Shown piece after piece: positions 1-9,162 of a stretch of DNA of 64,000 nucleotides (its first letter is position 1; every line of letters begins with the position of its first letter). The notes under the pieces are model-generated. The model was not told where the DNA came from, made no database searches, and was given only the letters and a program-made list of their open reading frames with translations. The position numbers were made by a program, and so were the translations under genes. Where the stretch lies: NCBI GenBank assembly GCA_041398245.1, contig JAWKVC010000014.1, positions 1 to 64,000 on the forward strand. Direction: 5' to 3'. This DNA is from UBA7672 sp041398245 (GTDB lineage Bacteria; Pseudomonadota; Alphaproteobacteria; Caulobacterales; Hyphomonadaceae).

Positions 1-865
1 CAACCGCCTGCTCGGACCAGAAAGATGTGTAGGCCGGGTTCTGGAACCACTTCTGCACGAAGGGATAGGACTCGAGCCCGTACTTCTTCGCGTAGTCGCC
101 CGCTGATCCCGCATTGAGGAAAGTGAGGTAGTCATCACCAGACCCGTTCGCGACGGAGGGGTTGTCTCCGGCGTTGGTGGTCATCGAGGCGACGTAGTCG
201 AAGTTGGGCTGGCGGAACGCGCCATTGTGGAACCAGTCGTCGCCCATCCACCCATCAACCATCGGGCTCTGCGGCACAGACGCCTTGAGCGCAGGGTGCG
301 GATTGATCGTCGCGACGAGGGCTGTGAAGCCGACATAGGATGAACCCGTGATGCCGACATTGCCATTTGTTTCGGGGACGTTCTTCACCAGCCAGTCGAT
401 GGTGTCGTACGCGTCCGTCGATTCATCGACCGTGGTCTTGTTGAGCGTGCCGATGATCGGGCGGTTCATCACGAACTCGCCCTCGGATTTGTTGCGTCCC
501 CTGACGTCCTGGTAGACGCGGATATAGCCGTCCTTGACGAAATCGGCGTCCATCACGGGAAGAATATCCACGAGATGCTGGCTGCCGATGCGCGATGTTG
601 CGCGGCCGGCATTGTACGGCGTGCGCGTCAGCAGAATGGGCGCGTTCGTCGTGCCCTTGTACATCGCGATGACTGTGAACAGTTTCGCCCCGTCCCGCAT
701 CGGGATCATGACTTCCCTGCGGATGAAATCCGCTTCAGGGCGTATGTAGCTGTATCCCGGGTTCATCTCTGGCGTCATCGGCGTGACGGCCGGCGGCTGT
801 TGAGCGATTGCGGAGACGCCAAGCGCTGTGGCGAGACCCGCGACCAGCAGAAGTGTGCGTTTCAT
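1..865 (-). CDS. CocE/NonD (peptidase S15) family hydrolase, C-terminus cut by window edge
   Basis: This is the N-terminal part of an exported alpha/beta hydrolase of the S15/CocE family, which includes alpha-amino-acid ester hydrolases and X-Pro dipeptidyl peptidases. The first 20 or so residues form a Sec signal peptide ending near an AIAQQ cleavage site. The nucleophile elbow GSSYVGF is visible, with an upstream YQDVRGR segment typical of the family. About 288 codons are in the window; family members usually run 550-650 residues, so the Asp and His of the triad lie off the edge. It follows an ABC permease gene by 38 bp on the same strand and may be cotranscribed with it. The exact substrate cannot be told from the sequence. 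Confidence 0.88.
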   Translation of the reverse strand, partial: MKRTLLLVAGLATALGVSAIAQQPPAVTPMTPEMNPGYSYIRPEADFIRREVMIPMRDGAKLFTVIAMYKGTTNAPILLTRTPYNAGRATSRIGSQHLVDILPVMDADFVKDGYIRVYQDVRGRNKSEGEFVMNRPIIGTLNKTTVDESTDAYDTIDWLVKNVPETNGNVGITGSSYVGFTALVATINPHPALKASVPQSPMVDGWMGDDWFHNGAFRQPNFDYVASMTTNAGDNPSVANGSGDDYLTFLNAGSAGDYAKKYGLESYPFVQKWFQNPAYTSFWSEQAV

Positions 866-903
866 GCGGATGGCCTCCCGATCAGCTGGCCATCCTTACT
901 CCA

Positions 904-1725
904 TCAGTTCCGCAGACGGTAGCCGGTCTTGAAGATCCAGGCCACGACGGTGAGCAACGCCAGGATGAAGACAAAGGTGACCCCGAGGCTGAGACCCACA
1001 TTGTCGCCCTGCAGGCCGAAGAAGGCCCAGCGGAAGCCCGAGATCAGGTGAACCACCGGGTTCAGCTGGGCGAGGCCCTGCCAGTCCTTCGGCAGCATGT
1101 CGACCGTGTAGAACGCGCCGCCAAGGAAGGTCAGCGGCGTCACGATCAGCATTGGAATGAAGTTCAGCTGTTCGAAGCTCTCGGCCCAGATGCCGATGAT
1201 GAAGCCGAACAGGCTGAAGGCGAACGACACCAGCAGCAGGAACAGCACCATCTCGACCGGATGCTGGATTTGCACCGGAACGAAGAGGTAGGCGGTCGCA
1301 AGGATCACGAGTCCGAGGATGACAGACTTGGTCGCCGCCGCGCCAACGAAGGCGATGACGATCTCGAGATAGGAGACCGGGGCCGACAGGAGCTCGTAGA
1401 TCGTGCCGGTGAATTTCGGGAAATAGATGCCGAAGCTCGCATTGAAGATCGAGTTGGTGAAGATCGACAGCATGATCAGGCCCGGCACCAGGAAGGGGCC
1501 GTATTCAAGGCCCGGCACGACAGGCGCCATGCGGCTGCCGATGGCGGATCCGAACACCACGAAGTAAAGCGCCGTCGTGATCACCGGCGTGGCGAGGCTT
1601 TCACCGATGGTGCGGAAGAAACGCACCATCTGGAAGCGGTACATCGCCCAGATGCTGTAGCCATTGAAGGTTGGCAGGACGCTGCCTGAAGAGGCGGCCT
1701 GCAGTGACGCGGAGGCTTCTGTCAT
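904..1725 (-). CDS. ABC-2 type transporter permease
   Basis: This 273-residue inner-membrane protein has the layout of an ABC-2 exporter permease: a hydrophilic N-terminus, an amphipathic segment rich in Arg and Phe, then about six membrane helices. The LxxFGFIIGIW-like helix and the following FIPMLIVTPLTFLGG segment are typical of the NodJ/DrrB/YadH group. A GGGAGC element precedes the ATG. It lies 12 bp after a methyltransferase gene that separates it from its likely ATPase partner at 2560-3480. Together they should form an exporter; the substrate is not evident. Confidence 0.92.
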   Translation of the reverse strand: MTEASASLQAASSGSVLPTFNGYSIWAMYRFQMVRFFRTIGESLATPVITTALYFVVFGSAIGSRMAPVVPGLEYGPFLVPGLIMLSIFTNSIFNASFGIYFPKFTGTIYELLSAPVSYLEIVIAFVGAAATKSVILGLVILATAYLFVPVQIQHPVEMVLFLLLVSFAFSLFGFIIGIWAESFEQLNFIPMLIVTPLTFLGGAFYTVDMLPKDWQGLAQLNPVVHLISGFRWAFFGLQGDNVGLSLGVTFVFILALLTVVAWIFKTGYRLRN

Positions 1726-1737
1726 GATGGGCTCCCG

Positions 1738-2556
1738 TTAGGTCTGTTTGCGGCGAAGGACGGCAAGCGCCTGATCGAAGCCGGTGTCTTCGCGCGGAAC
1801 GTGGCGGACGAGATCGAACCAGGGCGCGGCGGCCCGCTCGATCGATGCGAGGTCCTGAAAGGCCGCGACAAGATTCGAGCCTTCCATCGCCCATTCGGTC
1901 AGGAACACGCCGTCCTCTGTCTTCCGGAAGGCGACGCCCTGCGCCGAGGGATGGTCGAGATCGTGATAGCTCAGCGCAGCAAGCGCACCGGGCTTGAGCA
2001 TGCGGCCAAGCTCCTCGAACCACACCGCCTGCATCGGCGCGGAAAGGTGGGTCAGCACCGAGAGGCCATAAGCGAAATCGATACTGGCGGGCGGAAAGTC
2101 CAGCGGCGGCTTCAGGCCGCACACCCGGAAATCGCCATCGAGATGCCTGGCCGACCACCGCACCGTGTAGGCGTCGATATCGCGGCCATGGATCCTGGCC
2201 GGCGTAAGCGCCGGCATGTGGCGCGCGATCCTGCCGCAACCACAGCCCCAGTCGAGAACGGCGGTCCAGCGCGAGGGCTCGGCGCCCACGGCCCGCGCTG
2301 TCTCTACGAGCATCCGCGCGGTCGCCAGCCCCTGATTGTAGTAGGTGCGCCAGTCGGAGACGCCGATGATGCGCATCATGGCGAGACGGCTCGGCAAGGC
2401 CTTGCCATCATCTGCCAGCGCCGGCGGCTTCGGATAGGCCATGGCGCCGCGCCATTCGATGAAACGATAGTAGGGGCCGAGCAGGCCAAGGCTGCGCACG
2501 GCCGACCGCAACACCTGCGGCGGCTGGCGATCCTGGCTGACGGGCTCTGCGTTCAC
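1738..2556 (-). CDS. class I SAM-dependent methyltransferase
   Basis: The 272-residue protein has a Rossmann methyltransferase core. Motif I reads VLDWGCGCGR, followed by the acidic GRDID end of strand 2 and a FAYGLSVLTHL segment for motif IV/post-I. The start is GTG at 2556, 3 bp after the stop of the ABC ATPase gene, so translation is probably coupled. Position between the ATPase and permease of one transporter suggests it modifies the exported substrate or works in the same envelope pathway. That link is inference from gene order. Confidence 0.85.
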   Translation of the reverse strand: MNAEPVSQDRQPPQVLRSAVRSLGLLGPYYRFIEWRGAMAYPKPPALADDGKALPSRLAMMRIIGVSDWRTYYNQGLATARMLVETARAVGAEPSRWTAVLDWGCGCGRIARHMPALTPARIHGRDIDAYTVRWSARHLDGDFRVCGLKPPLDFPPASIDFAYGLSVLTHLSAPMQAVWFEELGRMLKPGALAALSYHDLDHPSAQGVAFRKTEDGVFLTEWAMEGSNLVAAFQDLASIERAAAPWFDLVRHVPREDTGFDQALAVLRRKQT

Positions 2557-2559
2557 GTC

Positions 2560-3480
2560 CTACCCGTTGACGAGGCCGACGAAGATCTCCTCAAGCGAGG
2601 AGGTCTTCGTGTCGAGGTCCTTGAACTGGATATCCAGCTCGCTCATGCGCCGGATCAGGGAGACGACGCCGGTCCGTTCGGCTGTCGTGTCGAAGGTGTA
2701 TTCCAGCTTCTGTCCGTCGCCGCGGATGGCAAGGTCCCAGTCCTTGAGCTGTTCAGGCAGCGCTGACAGGGGCTCGGCAAGTTCGAACACGACCTGTTTC
2801 TTGCCCATCTTCTTCATCAGCGTGGTCTTGTCTTCGACGAGGATAAGCTCACCCTTGGAGATGACGCCGACGCGGTCGGCCATCTCCTCGGCTTCCTCGA
2901 TGTAGTGCGTCGTCAGGATCACCGTGACGCCGCGTTCCCGCATCGAACGCACCAGCGCCCACATGTCCCGCCGCAGTTCCACGTCGACGCCGGCTGTCGG
3001 CTCGTCAAGGAACAGGATCTCGGGCTCGTGGCTCAGCGCCTTTGCGATCAGAACCCGGCGCTTCATGCCGCCGGACAGCGCCATCAGCTTGGTGTCCTTC
3101 TTGTCCCACAGGGAGAGGTCTTTCAGCACCTTCTCGATATGGGCCGGGTTGGGCGGCAAGCCGAAAAGGCCACGCGAATAGTTCGTGACGGCCCAGACCG
3201 TTTCGAACATGTCGATGTGCATCTCCTGCGGCACGAGCCCGATCATCCGTCGCGCCGCGCGGAAATTCTTCTGAGAGTCGTTGCCGGCGACTGTGATCGT
3301 TCCGGCGGTCGGCGTGACGATGCCGCAGACCGCATTGATCAGCGTGGACTTGCCGGCGCCGTTGGGGCCGAGCAGGGCGAAGATCTCGCCCTTGTTGATG
3401 TCGAGATCGACATGCTTCAGGGCCTGGAGCCCGCCCCTGTAGGATTTGGCGAGGCCCCGGATCGAAAGAACGGGTTGCAT
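2560..3480 (-). CDS. ABC transporter ATP-binding protein
   Basis: This 306-residue cytoplasmic ATPase would energise the ABC-2 permease two genes downstream. Walker A is GPNGAGKST, the signature is LSGGMKRR, Walker B is ILFLDEPTAGVD and the H-loop is TTHYIEE. The Met in the signature and the C-terminal domain of about 80 residues resemble the CcmA/YadG drug and polysaccharide exporter ATPases. It is the first gene of a likely ATPase-methyltransferase-permease-hydrolase operon. A 147-bp gap containing a terminator-like hairpin separates it from engB. Confidence 0.95.
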   Translation of the reverse strand: MQPVLSIRGLAKSYRGGLQALKHVDLDINKGEIFALLGPNGAGKSTLINAVCGIVTPTAGTITVAGNDSQKNFRAARRMIGLVPQEMHIDMFETVWAVTNYSRGLFGLPPNPAHIEKVLKDLSLWDKKDTKLMALSGGMKRRVLIAKALSHEPEILFLDEPTAGVDVELRRDMWALVRSMRERGVTVILTTHYIEEAEEMADRVGVISKGELILVEDKTTLMKKMGKKQVVFELAEPLSALPEQLKDWDLAIRGDGQKLEYTFDTTAERTGVVSLIRRMSELDIQFKDLDTKTSSLEEIFVGLVNG

Positions 3481-3603
3481 TGGGTGGAGGACCCCCGGCG
3501 TTGTTTTTCTATGGCTCTTCAGCGGCCTTCAGCCATGTGGGGCCTTGGCCTGCGCCTGTCCAGTAGGACGCCCGACGATCTGGCCTCCCGACAGGGGGCA
3601 TGA

Positions 3604-3626
3604 GAAAATTTCGGGGCGGGCCCCCG
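3604..3626 (-). terminator. intrinsic terminator after engB
   Basis: Read on the minus strand, a GC hairpin (CGGGG stem, GCCCG loop, CCCCG stem) is followed at once by AAATTTT. It begins right after the engB stop codon. The stem is short but the T-run supports termination. Confidence 0.55.
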
Positions 3627-3627
3627 C

Positions 3628-4266
3628 TCAGGCCTCAATCAGCGACAGGATCGTGGCTCGCAGTTCGGGCAGGCCAAGGCCTTTCTCGCTTGACGTGGCG
3701 ATGACGTGTGGATGCGCCGCCGGCTGTTGCATCAGGGCGGCCATGGTCGCTTCGATGACCCCGGCGAGTTCCTGTTTCCTGATCTTGTCGGTCTTGGTGA
3801 GCACCACCTGATACTGCACAGCCGCGCCATCCAGCCGGTCCATGACGCCGCGGTCGACGTCGCCCACGCCCCGACGCGAATCGATCAGCACAAACACGCG
3901 CTTCAGCGTGAAGCGGCGACGCAGATAGTCGAGATTGAGCCGGCTCCAGACGTCGACATTCTTCTTCGGCGCCTCCGCGAAGCCATAGCCGGGTAGGTCA
4001 ACCATGTAGGCCTTGCCGTCGGCGAGGTCGAAGAAGTTGATCTCTTGCGTGCGGCCCGGCGTGTTGGATGCGCGCGCCAGGTTCTTCCGGTTGCACAGGG
4101 CGTTTATCAGGCTCGACTTGCCGACATTGGAGCGTCCGGCAAAGGCGATCTCGGGCCTGTCAGGCGCGGGCAGGCCATCGAGCGAAACGACACCTTTGAC
4201 GAACCCCACATTCCCGGCGAACAGCTTGCGGGCCGCCTCGATCTGTTCGGGGGTGAAGTCGGTCAT
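3628..4266 (-). CDS. engB: ribosome biogenesis GTPase EngB (YihA/YsxC)
   Basis: EngB is an essential small GTPase needed for assembly of the large ribosomal subunit. At 212 residues it is the normal length. G1 is GRSNVGKSS, G2 lies in the NTPGRTQ segment, G3 is DLPGYGF and G4 is TKTDK. It is the last gene of the rpmH-rnpA-yidC-engB cluster, 30 bp after yidC, which fits a translation and envelope housekeeping operon. A terminator-like hairpin follows the stop codon. Confidence 0.97.
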   Translation of the reverse strand: MTDFTPEQIEAARKLFAGNVGFVKGVVSLDGLPAPDRPEIAFAGRSNVGKSSLINALCNRKNLARASNTPGRTQEINFFDLADGKAYMVDLPGYGFAEAPKKNVDVWSRLNLDYLRRRFTLKRVFVLIDSRRGVGDVDRGVMDRLDGAAVQYQVVLTKTDKIRKQELAGVIEATMAALMQQPAAHPHVIATSSEKGLGLPELRATILSLIEA

Positions 4267-4296
4267 CGTCCTGCTGTTCGGGAGACTGTCTCCCGC

Positions 4297-6078
4297 CTAG
4301 TCCGGCTTGTCCTTGCCGAACCGCTTCTTGATCCACTTGTCGACTTCGGTCTCAACGCCGGTGCGGCGCATGATGATGTACTGCTGGACGATCGAGATGA
4401 AGTTCGACCACACATAGTAGATCACGAGGCCGGCGGCGAAGCCTGCGAAGAGCACGGTGAAGACCAGCGGGATCCAGCGCATGATGGCGCGCTGCATCTT
4501 GTCGGCCGGCGGCGCCGAGAGGCTCTGCAGCGCGAACATGGTGAAGCCATACAGGATCGGCCAGAAGCCGATGCCGAGCAGGCCGCCGATCAGCGGAACC
4601 GAGCGTGGCTCCCACGGAATCAGACCGAACAGGTTGAAGATCGACGTCGGATCGGCCGCCGACATGTCGCGGATCCACCCGAAGAAGGGCGTGTGACGCA
4701 TCTCGATCGTGACGTTCAGCACGTGGAACAGCGAGTAGAACACGAACATGGTCGGGATCAGCGGCAGGCACCCCGCCAGCGGGTTCACCTTCTCGCGCTG
4801 GAACAGTTTGGCCTGTTCTTGACGCATGCGCTGCGGGTCGGCCGCAAAGCGTTCCTGCAGGGATTTCATTTCGGGCTGCAGCAGGCGCATCTTCGACATG
4901 GATTTGTACATGTTGAACTGCAGCGGGAAGAACACCGTCTTCACGACGACGGTGAGCAGCAGGATTGCGACGCCGAAGAAGCCGACCCAGCTTTGCAGGA
5001 TCATCAGGAAGTAGAAGAACGGCTTGGTGATGAAGAACATGAACGACCAGTCGATCGCGTCCGTGAAGCCGGGAATCGCGCTCTGGTTTTCATACCGCTC
5101 CAGCACGCTGAGGCGCTTGGCGCCTGCAAAGACGCGGGCGGTCTTGGTGATCGACTGGCCCGGCTCGATCACATAGGGCGAAAGCTCATAGCCGGCGATG
5201 AAGGTGGTCTGGCCGTTGAGCTTCTCCGCCCGCGCGACCATCTGCACTTCTTCGTTCTGCTCGGGGATGGTCGCGCCCATCCAGTATTTGGTGGTCAGCG
5301 AGTTCCAGCCGCCCGTGGCCGACCTCTGCACGGCCTTGCCGTTGTTGAGATCATTGTAGTTGATCATCTGGTTCTTGTCGGCGCCATAGACGCCCAGCGC
5401 GCCGCGATGCGCGCCGTGTTCGGGGGAATTGATCGTGTCGCTGGCAAGACGCTGGCGGACCTGCGCCTTCTGCGTCAGCGTGACCGCTTCGGTCCCAAGA
5501 TTCGTGACGGCGTCCGTGATCGTGAAGAGATAGTCGTCATCGACCTGGATCGTGCGGTCGATTTTCACCACGGCCGTGGCGTAGGTGAGGGTCAGGGGAT
5601 TGGAGGGAGAGAGCGCGCCCGTGCTCGTCTGCGTCCAGACGACGTCATCGGTCGTCGTGGAGGGCGTTGTCCACGCAACGGTTGCGTAGAAAGCCTTCTC
5701 GGTGCCCTCGGGCGCCATCAGCTTCACTTCGGCCGACTGGCGCTTTTCTTCCTTGGCCTCGACCGTGTCGTAGAAGCCCTTGAGCTGGACATCGTCGATC
5801 CGTGCGCCGAGCAGGGACACCGAGCCTTCGATCGCGGGAGCCGAGAGCGGCACGCGCGCGCCGGCTGACAGCTGCTCGTTCACGACCTCGTCGCGCTTGC
5901 GGACCGTGATTTGCTGGGCGGGCGTGGTTGTCTGGGCGGCCGGGCTTTGCTCGGCCTGCTTGCGTGCCGCTTCGCGCGCCTTGTTCTGGGGCTCCAGCAC
6001 CAGAATGTTGTAGATCATGAACAGGCCAAAGCACAGGACAAGGGCCAGCAAGAGGTTGCGCTGGTCGTTCTGTTCCAT
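4297..6078 (-). CDS. yidC: membrane protein insertase YidC
   Basis: YidC inserts and folds inner-membrane proteins, alone or with SecYEG. The 593-residue protein has the Gram-negative layout: an N-terminal anchor (LLLALVLCFGLFMIYNIL), a large periplasmic beta domain of about 300 residues, then the conserved five-helix insertase domain with PLAGCLPLIPTMFVFYSLF. The C-terminal tail is basic. It begins 5 bp after the rnpA stop; the usual yidD gene is missing between them, as in many alphaproteobacteria. Confidence 0.97.
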   Translation of the reverse strand: MEQNDQRNLLLALVLCFGLFMIYNILVLEPQNKAREAARKQAEQSPAAQTTTPAQQITVRKRDEVVNEQLSAGARVPLSAPAIEGSVSLLGARIDDVQLKGFYDTVEAKEEKRQSAEVKLMAPEGTEKAFYATVAWTTPSTTTDDVVWTQTSTGALSPSNPLTLTYATAVVKIDRTIQVDDDYLFTITDAVTNLGTEAVTLTQKAQVRQRLASDTINSPEHGAHRGALGVYGADKNQMINYNDLNNGKAVQRSATGGWNSLTTKYWMGATIPEQNEEVQMVARAEKLNGQTTFIAGYELSPYVIEPGQSITKTARVFAGAKRLSVLERYENQSAIPGFTDAIDWSFMFFITKPFFYFLMILQSWVGFFGVAILLLTVVVKTVFFPLQFNMYKSMSKMRLLQPEMKSLQERFAADPQRMRQEQAKLFQREKVNPLAGCLPLIPTMFVFYSLFHVLNVTIEMRHTPFFGWIRDMSAADPTSIFNLFGLIPWEPRSVPLIGGLLGIGFWPILYGFTMFALQSLSAPPADKMQRAIMRWIPLVFTVLFAGFAAGLVIYYVWSNFISIVQQYIIMRRTGVETEVDKWIKKRFGKDKPD

Positions 6079-6083
6079 GGAAA

Positions 6084-6488
6084 TCAGGCCCTGGCGGGAG
6101 GGGTGGAGGGTCCGGCGCCCGAAGTGGGGCTCTGATCGCCGGACACGAAGCGGCGGCGGAGGCTTATCAACGCCCTTTCGACATCGTCAAGCAAACGTGG
6201 CCATGCGGCTGTCCCTGTTTCCTGTCTGGCGACAAGGACATAGTCCACGCCTGCGACACCGAGACCCGGGAGAAGTGCGCGCGCGGCCTCCCTGAGACGC
6301 CGACGTGCGCGGTTCCGGACCACGGATCCGCCCACCTTGCGGGTGGCCGTAAAACCGAGGCCGGCGGTCTCACGCTGCGGCGTCCGGCGGCGGGCCTGAA
6401 CCACCACCAGCCGGCGGCGTTCGGCATAACCCTCTGCAACGAAAAGAAATTCGCGTCGAACGCGAAGGCGTTCGATCTCCAACGGCAA
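6084..6488 (-). CDS. rnpA: ribonuclease P protein component
   Basis: RnpA is the protein subunit of RNase P, which matures tRNA 5' ends. The core is visible as RLRVRREFLFVAEG, GLGFTATRKVGGSVVRNRARRRLREAAR (the RNR box) and DYVLVARQETG. No ATG lies at the expected place; I chose the TTG before PLEIERL, giving 134 residues. The reading frame stays open upstream through rpmH, but that part is a shadow of rpmH. It sits between rpmH and yidC, its standard place. The start is the only weak point. Confidence 0.9.
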   Translation of the reverse strand: MPLEIERLRVRREFLFVAEGYAERRRLVVVQARRRTPQRETAGLGFTATRKVGGSVVRNRARRRLREAARALLPGLGVAGVDYVLVARQETGTAAWPRLLDDVERALISLRRRFVSGDQSPTSGAGPSTPPARA

Positions 6489-6508
6489 TGGATTGCGGTC
6501 GTCGGCGC

Positions 6509-6649
6509 CTAGGCGCTCAGGCGCTTGCGGCCCTTGGCGCGGCGAGCGGCGAGAATCTTCTGGCCGTTTTTCGTCGCCATGCGCGCGCGGAACCCGTGGC
6601 GCCGCTTGCGCTTCAGGTTGCTGGGCTGAAAAGTCCTCTTGGTGGACAC
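6509..6649 (-). CDS. rpmH: 50S ribosomal protein L34
   Basis: L34 is a small basic protein of the large ribosomal subunit. The 46-residue product begins MSTKRTFQPSNLKRKRRHG from a GTG start and ends with GRKRLSA, an almost canonical L34. It is the first gene of the cluster running to engB. The 198 bp between it and the divergent kinase gene must hold both promoters. Confidence 0.96.
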   Translation of the reverse strand: MSTKRTFQPSNLKRKRRHGFRARMATKNGQKILAARRAKGRKRLSA

Positions 6650-6847
6650 GGGTCACTGCCCCTTATTCCTTCGCGGAGGCGGGGGAACTACAGTCATGCC
6701 CGGCCTGAGTCAAGCGCGGGCGACAAGTCAGCAGAATTCGCTTCCTGCGACGGATTTGCAATCCAGATTACGTTCAAGTCAGTCTATAAGGTGACACAGG
6801 GTCAGCCTGCGCGGGGATGGCGCAAGGGCGGATCGAGAGAGGGCGGC

Positions 6848-8380
6848 ATGAAACGCCCTCCCAGGCAGGGAGGAGACGGCGGGCATGCCGCCGGATGTGT
6901 GCGTAACGCCCAAGGGGGCGAACAGCTGAGCGAGGCGCAGCAGATCGAGACCGACGTAGCGGCGGCCCCTGCCGAGGCCGTTGCGCGGCCGCGCATGTTT
7001 TCCGGCCTGCGGGGCCGGTTGCTGCTGCTGACCGCCGCCTTCGTCCTGTTCGCCGAATTCCTGATTTATCCGGTGCTCGCCGGGTCCTACCGCAACAGCT
7101 GGCTGGCGACCCGCGCCCAGGCCGCCCAGATCGCCGCGCTGGCGGTTGAGGCTGCACCGGATGGCAGGGTGAGCGAGGAGCTGTCGCGCCAGCTGCTGGC
7201 GCAGGCGCAGGTGGTCTCGGTCGCCGTGCAGGAGCAGGACTTCCGCGGAGAAATCCTGCCGCCGTCTATCAAGATCGAAGGCGACCTTGTGTCGATCGAC
7301 CTGCGCACCGAGGGCATGATCGATGGCATCATCGGCGCCTTCGCCCATATGTTCGCGCCTGATGGTCGTTTTCTGCGCGTGATCCTCGTTCCGTCGATGA
7401 CGCAGGACGCCGTGATGGAGGTGATCGTTCCCGAGGCGGCGCTCAAGAGCAGCCTCGCCGGCTTCTCGCGCACGCTGCTGGTCGTGTCGCTGATCGTGTC
7501 GGCTGTCGTTGGCGCGCTCGTTTACTTCGCGATCTATCGTCTTGTCGTGCGCCCGATGCGCCGGCTCACCGACAGCATTGTCGCGTTCTCCGAGGCGCCC
7601 GAGGGCGCAGAGGTCGAGCCTATGCCCGGTGAGAGCGACGAGATGCAGCGGGCGAACTCGGCGCTGCAGAGCATGCAGCGGACTGTCTCGGCAGCCCTGC
7701 GCCAACGCAAGCGCCTCGCGGAGCTGGGCGAGGCTGTCGCCAAGATCAATCACGACCTGCGCAATTCTCTATCCGCGGCGCACATCGTGTCGGAAGGCCT
7801 GTCTGAATCCGATGACCCGCGGGTGAAGCGCGCAGCGCCGCGTCTCGAACGGGCGATCGAACGGGCCGTCAATCTGGCCGAGGCGACGCTGCGCTATGGA
7901 CGCGCGGAACCGCAACTCCCAAGCCTCTCCTCCGTGGGGCTCGCTCCGGTCGTTGAGGAGGCGGCGCTTGAGGGGATGGCGGGCTGCAGCGAAATCGACT
8001 GGGTCGTGGACGCGCCCAATGGCGTCGTGGCCAAGGCTGATCCCGACCATGTGCATCGCATCGTCGCAAACCTGGTGCGTAACTCTGTCCGCGCCATCCG
8101 CGGCAATGCCGGACGCGGCCCGCGCGGCCGGATAACCGCGACCATCCGGAAGCAAGGCGACACGGCGATTGTCGAGATTGCAGACAATGGGCCCGGCGTT
8201 CCAGACGCTGTGGTGAAACGGCTCTTCCAGCCGTTCACCGGGTCGAGTTCTCGCGGCGGGGCGGGTCTGGGTCTTGCCGTCGCGCGCGAGCTGGCGCGCG
8301 GCATGAAGGGCGATCTCGAACTCACGCGGAACGGTTCAGGCGGCGCCACCTTCACCTTGCGCATGCCCGCCTGCGCCTGA
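6848..8380 (+). CDS. HAMP-containing sensor histidine kinase
   Basis: This 510-residue membrane kinase should autophosphorylate on His in response to a periplasmic or membrane signal. A first membrane helix near residues 57-78 and a second near 207-229 flank a periplasmic sensor of about 130 residues, followed by a HAMP linker. The H-box is INHDLRNSLSA with H302. The N box is NLVRNSVRA, G1 is DNGPGVP and G2 is GGAGLGLAVARELARG. I chose the ATG at 6848 behind GAGAGGGCGGC; an internal ATG at 6995 is possible. No response regulator is adjacent, so its partner is elsewhere. Confidence 0.93.
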   Translation: MKRPPRQGGDGGHAAGCVRNAQGGEQLSEAQQIETDVAAAPAEAVARPRMFSGLRGRLLLLTAAFVLFAEFLIYPVLAGSYRNSWLATRAQAAQIAALAVEAAPDGRVSEELSRQLLAQAQVVSVAVQEQDFRGEILPPSIKIEGDLVSIDLRTEGMIDGIIGAFAHMFAPDGRFLRVILVPSMTQDAVMEVIVPEAALKSSLAGFSRTLLVVSLIVSAVVGALVYFAIYRLVVRPMRRLTDSIVAFSEAPEGAEVEPMPGESDEMQRANSALQSMQRTVSAALRQRKRLAELGEAVAKINHDLRNSLSAAHIVSEGLSESDDPRVKRAAPRLERAIERAVNLAEATLRYGRAEPQLPSLSSVGLAPVVEEAALEGMAGCSEIDWVVDAPNGVVAKADPDHVHRIVANLVRNSVRAIRGNAGRGPRGRITATIRKQGDTAIVEIADNGPGVPDAVVKRLFQPFTGSSSRGGAGLGLAVARELARGMKGDLELTRNGSGGATFTLRMPACA

Positions 8381-8387
8381 CGCAGAA

Positions 8388-8417
8388 ACGGGCGATGGCG
8401 CTGACGCCGCCGCCCGT
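8388..8417. terminator. bidirectional hairpin between convergent genes
   Basis: ACGGGCG pairs with CGCCCGT, and inside it GGCG pairs with CGCC around a CTGA loop, with a 2-by-2 internal bulge. It lies between the convergent histidine kinase and DUF4142 genes, so it can serve both strands. There is no clear T-run. Confidence 0.6.
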
Positions 8418-8439
8418 GCGAGAGATCGAGAGCGAGCGC

Positions 8440-9045
8440 TTAGCTCGGCGCCTGCGTGATGTCGTCCGCTGGCGAGTCGTCGAGTTCCCTGGCCTGCGCG
8501 AGGTGGGCTTCGACGATCGGCAGCATGCGGGACGCGAACGCCTGCAGAGCCGCATCCTTGCCGTTTGCAGAGAAGTCCTTCATCAGGCTCGCCGCGTTCT
8601 CGTGGATCTCGGTCTGCTGGTCGAGATAGACGTCGTCGAAGTCTTCCATCGACGCATTGCGCAGGGACTCGAGTTTGCCGTGCAGATCGTTGTCGAGTTC
8701 GGTGGGCTGTGTGACCAGCGCGCCGGCCGCAAGCGGCGCAAGTTCCGTCGAGGACGCCTGGTGCGCATCGAGCAGCGCCTGCGCGTAGTCCTTGATCGGC
8801 TGCACTTTCGAACGTTCCAGCGCCAGCTTGGCGCTTTCGATCTCGAACATGTTGGCCAGCGTCGCCTTCTCAACAAAGTTGATCACGCCGGCATCGACCT
8901 CGGTCGCTACGACGGTGGTATCGTCGTCCATGGTCATTTCGGTTGCGTTGCTCGCCATGCTCTCGGGATTTTCCGGGCCGCACGCAACAAGACCGAGCGC
9001 CAGCGTGGACGCTGCCAGGAACAGCGGGATTTTCGCCTGCGTCAC
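8440..9045 (-). CDS. DUF4142 domain lipoprotein
   Basis: The product is a predicted lipoprotein of 201 residues with a mostly helical DUF4142 (ferritin-like fold) domain. The signal ends in a GLVACG lipobox, followed by an acidic linker. The DUF4142 region has the repeated helices INFVEKATLANMFEIESAKLA and YAQALLDAHQASSTEL. I chose the GTG at 9045 because AGGAGAC lies 4-10 bases upstream. The molecular role of DUF4142 is not established; members are often linked to envelope or stress responses. It is convergent with the kinase gene. Confidence 0.85.
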   Translation of the reverse strand: MTQAKIPLFLAASTLALGLVACGPENPESMASNATEMTMDDDTTVVATEVDAGVINFVEKATLANMFEIESAKLALERSKVQPIKDYAQALLDAHQASSTELAPLAAGALVTQPTELDNDLHGKLESLRNASMEDFDDVYLDQQTEIHENAASLMKDFSANGKDAALQAFASRMLPIVEAHLAQARELDDSPADDITQAPS

Positions 9046-9162
9046 GTTTGTCTCCTGATGCTTCGTTCGCGGCGGCCGTGCGCCGTCGCGTCGGATGGTG
9101 AACGTCACCATGCAGGCAGGGTTCCGCGCGCAAACGCGTTTGGGCGTGACGATGCTGTAAGG

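Noticed and set aside
4045..5868. Long plus-strand open frame opposite yidC
   Set aside because: It is the antisense shadow of yidC, with His/Arg/Asp-rich composition and no domain.
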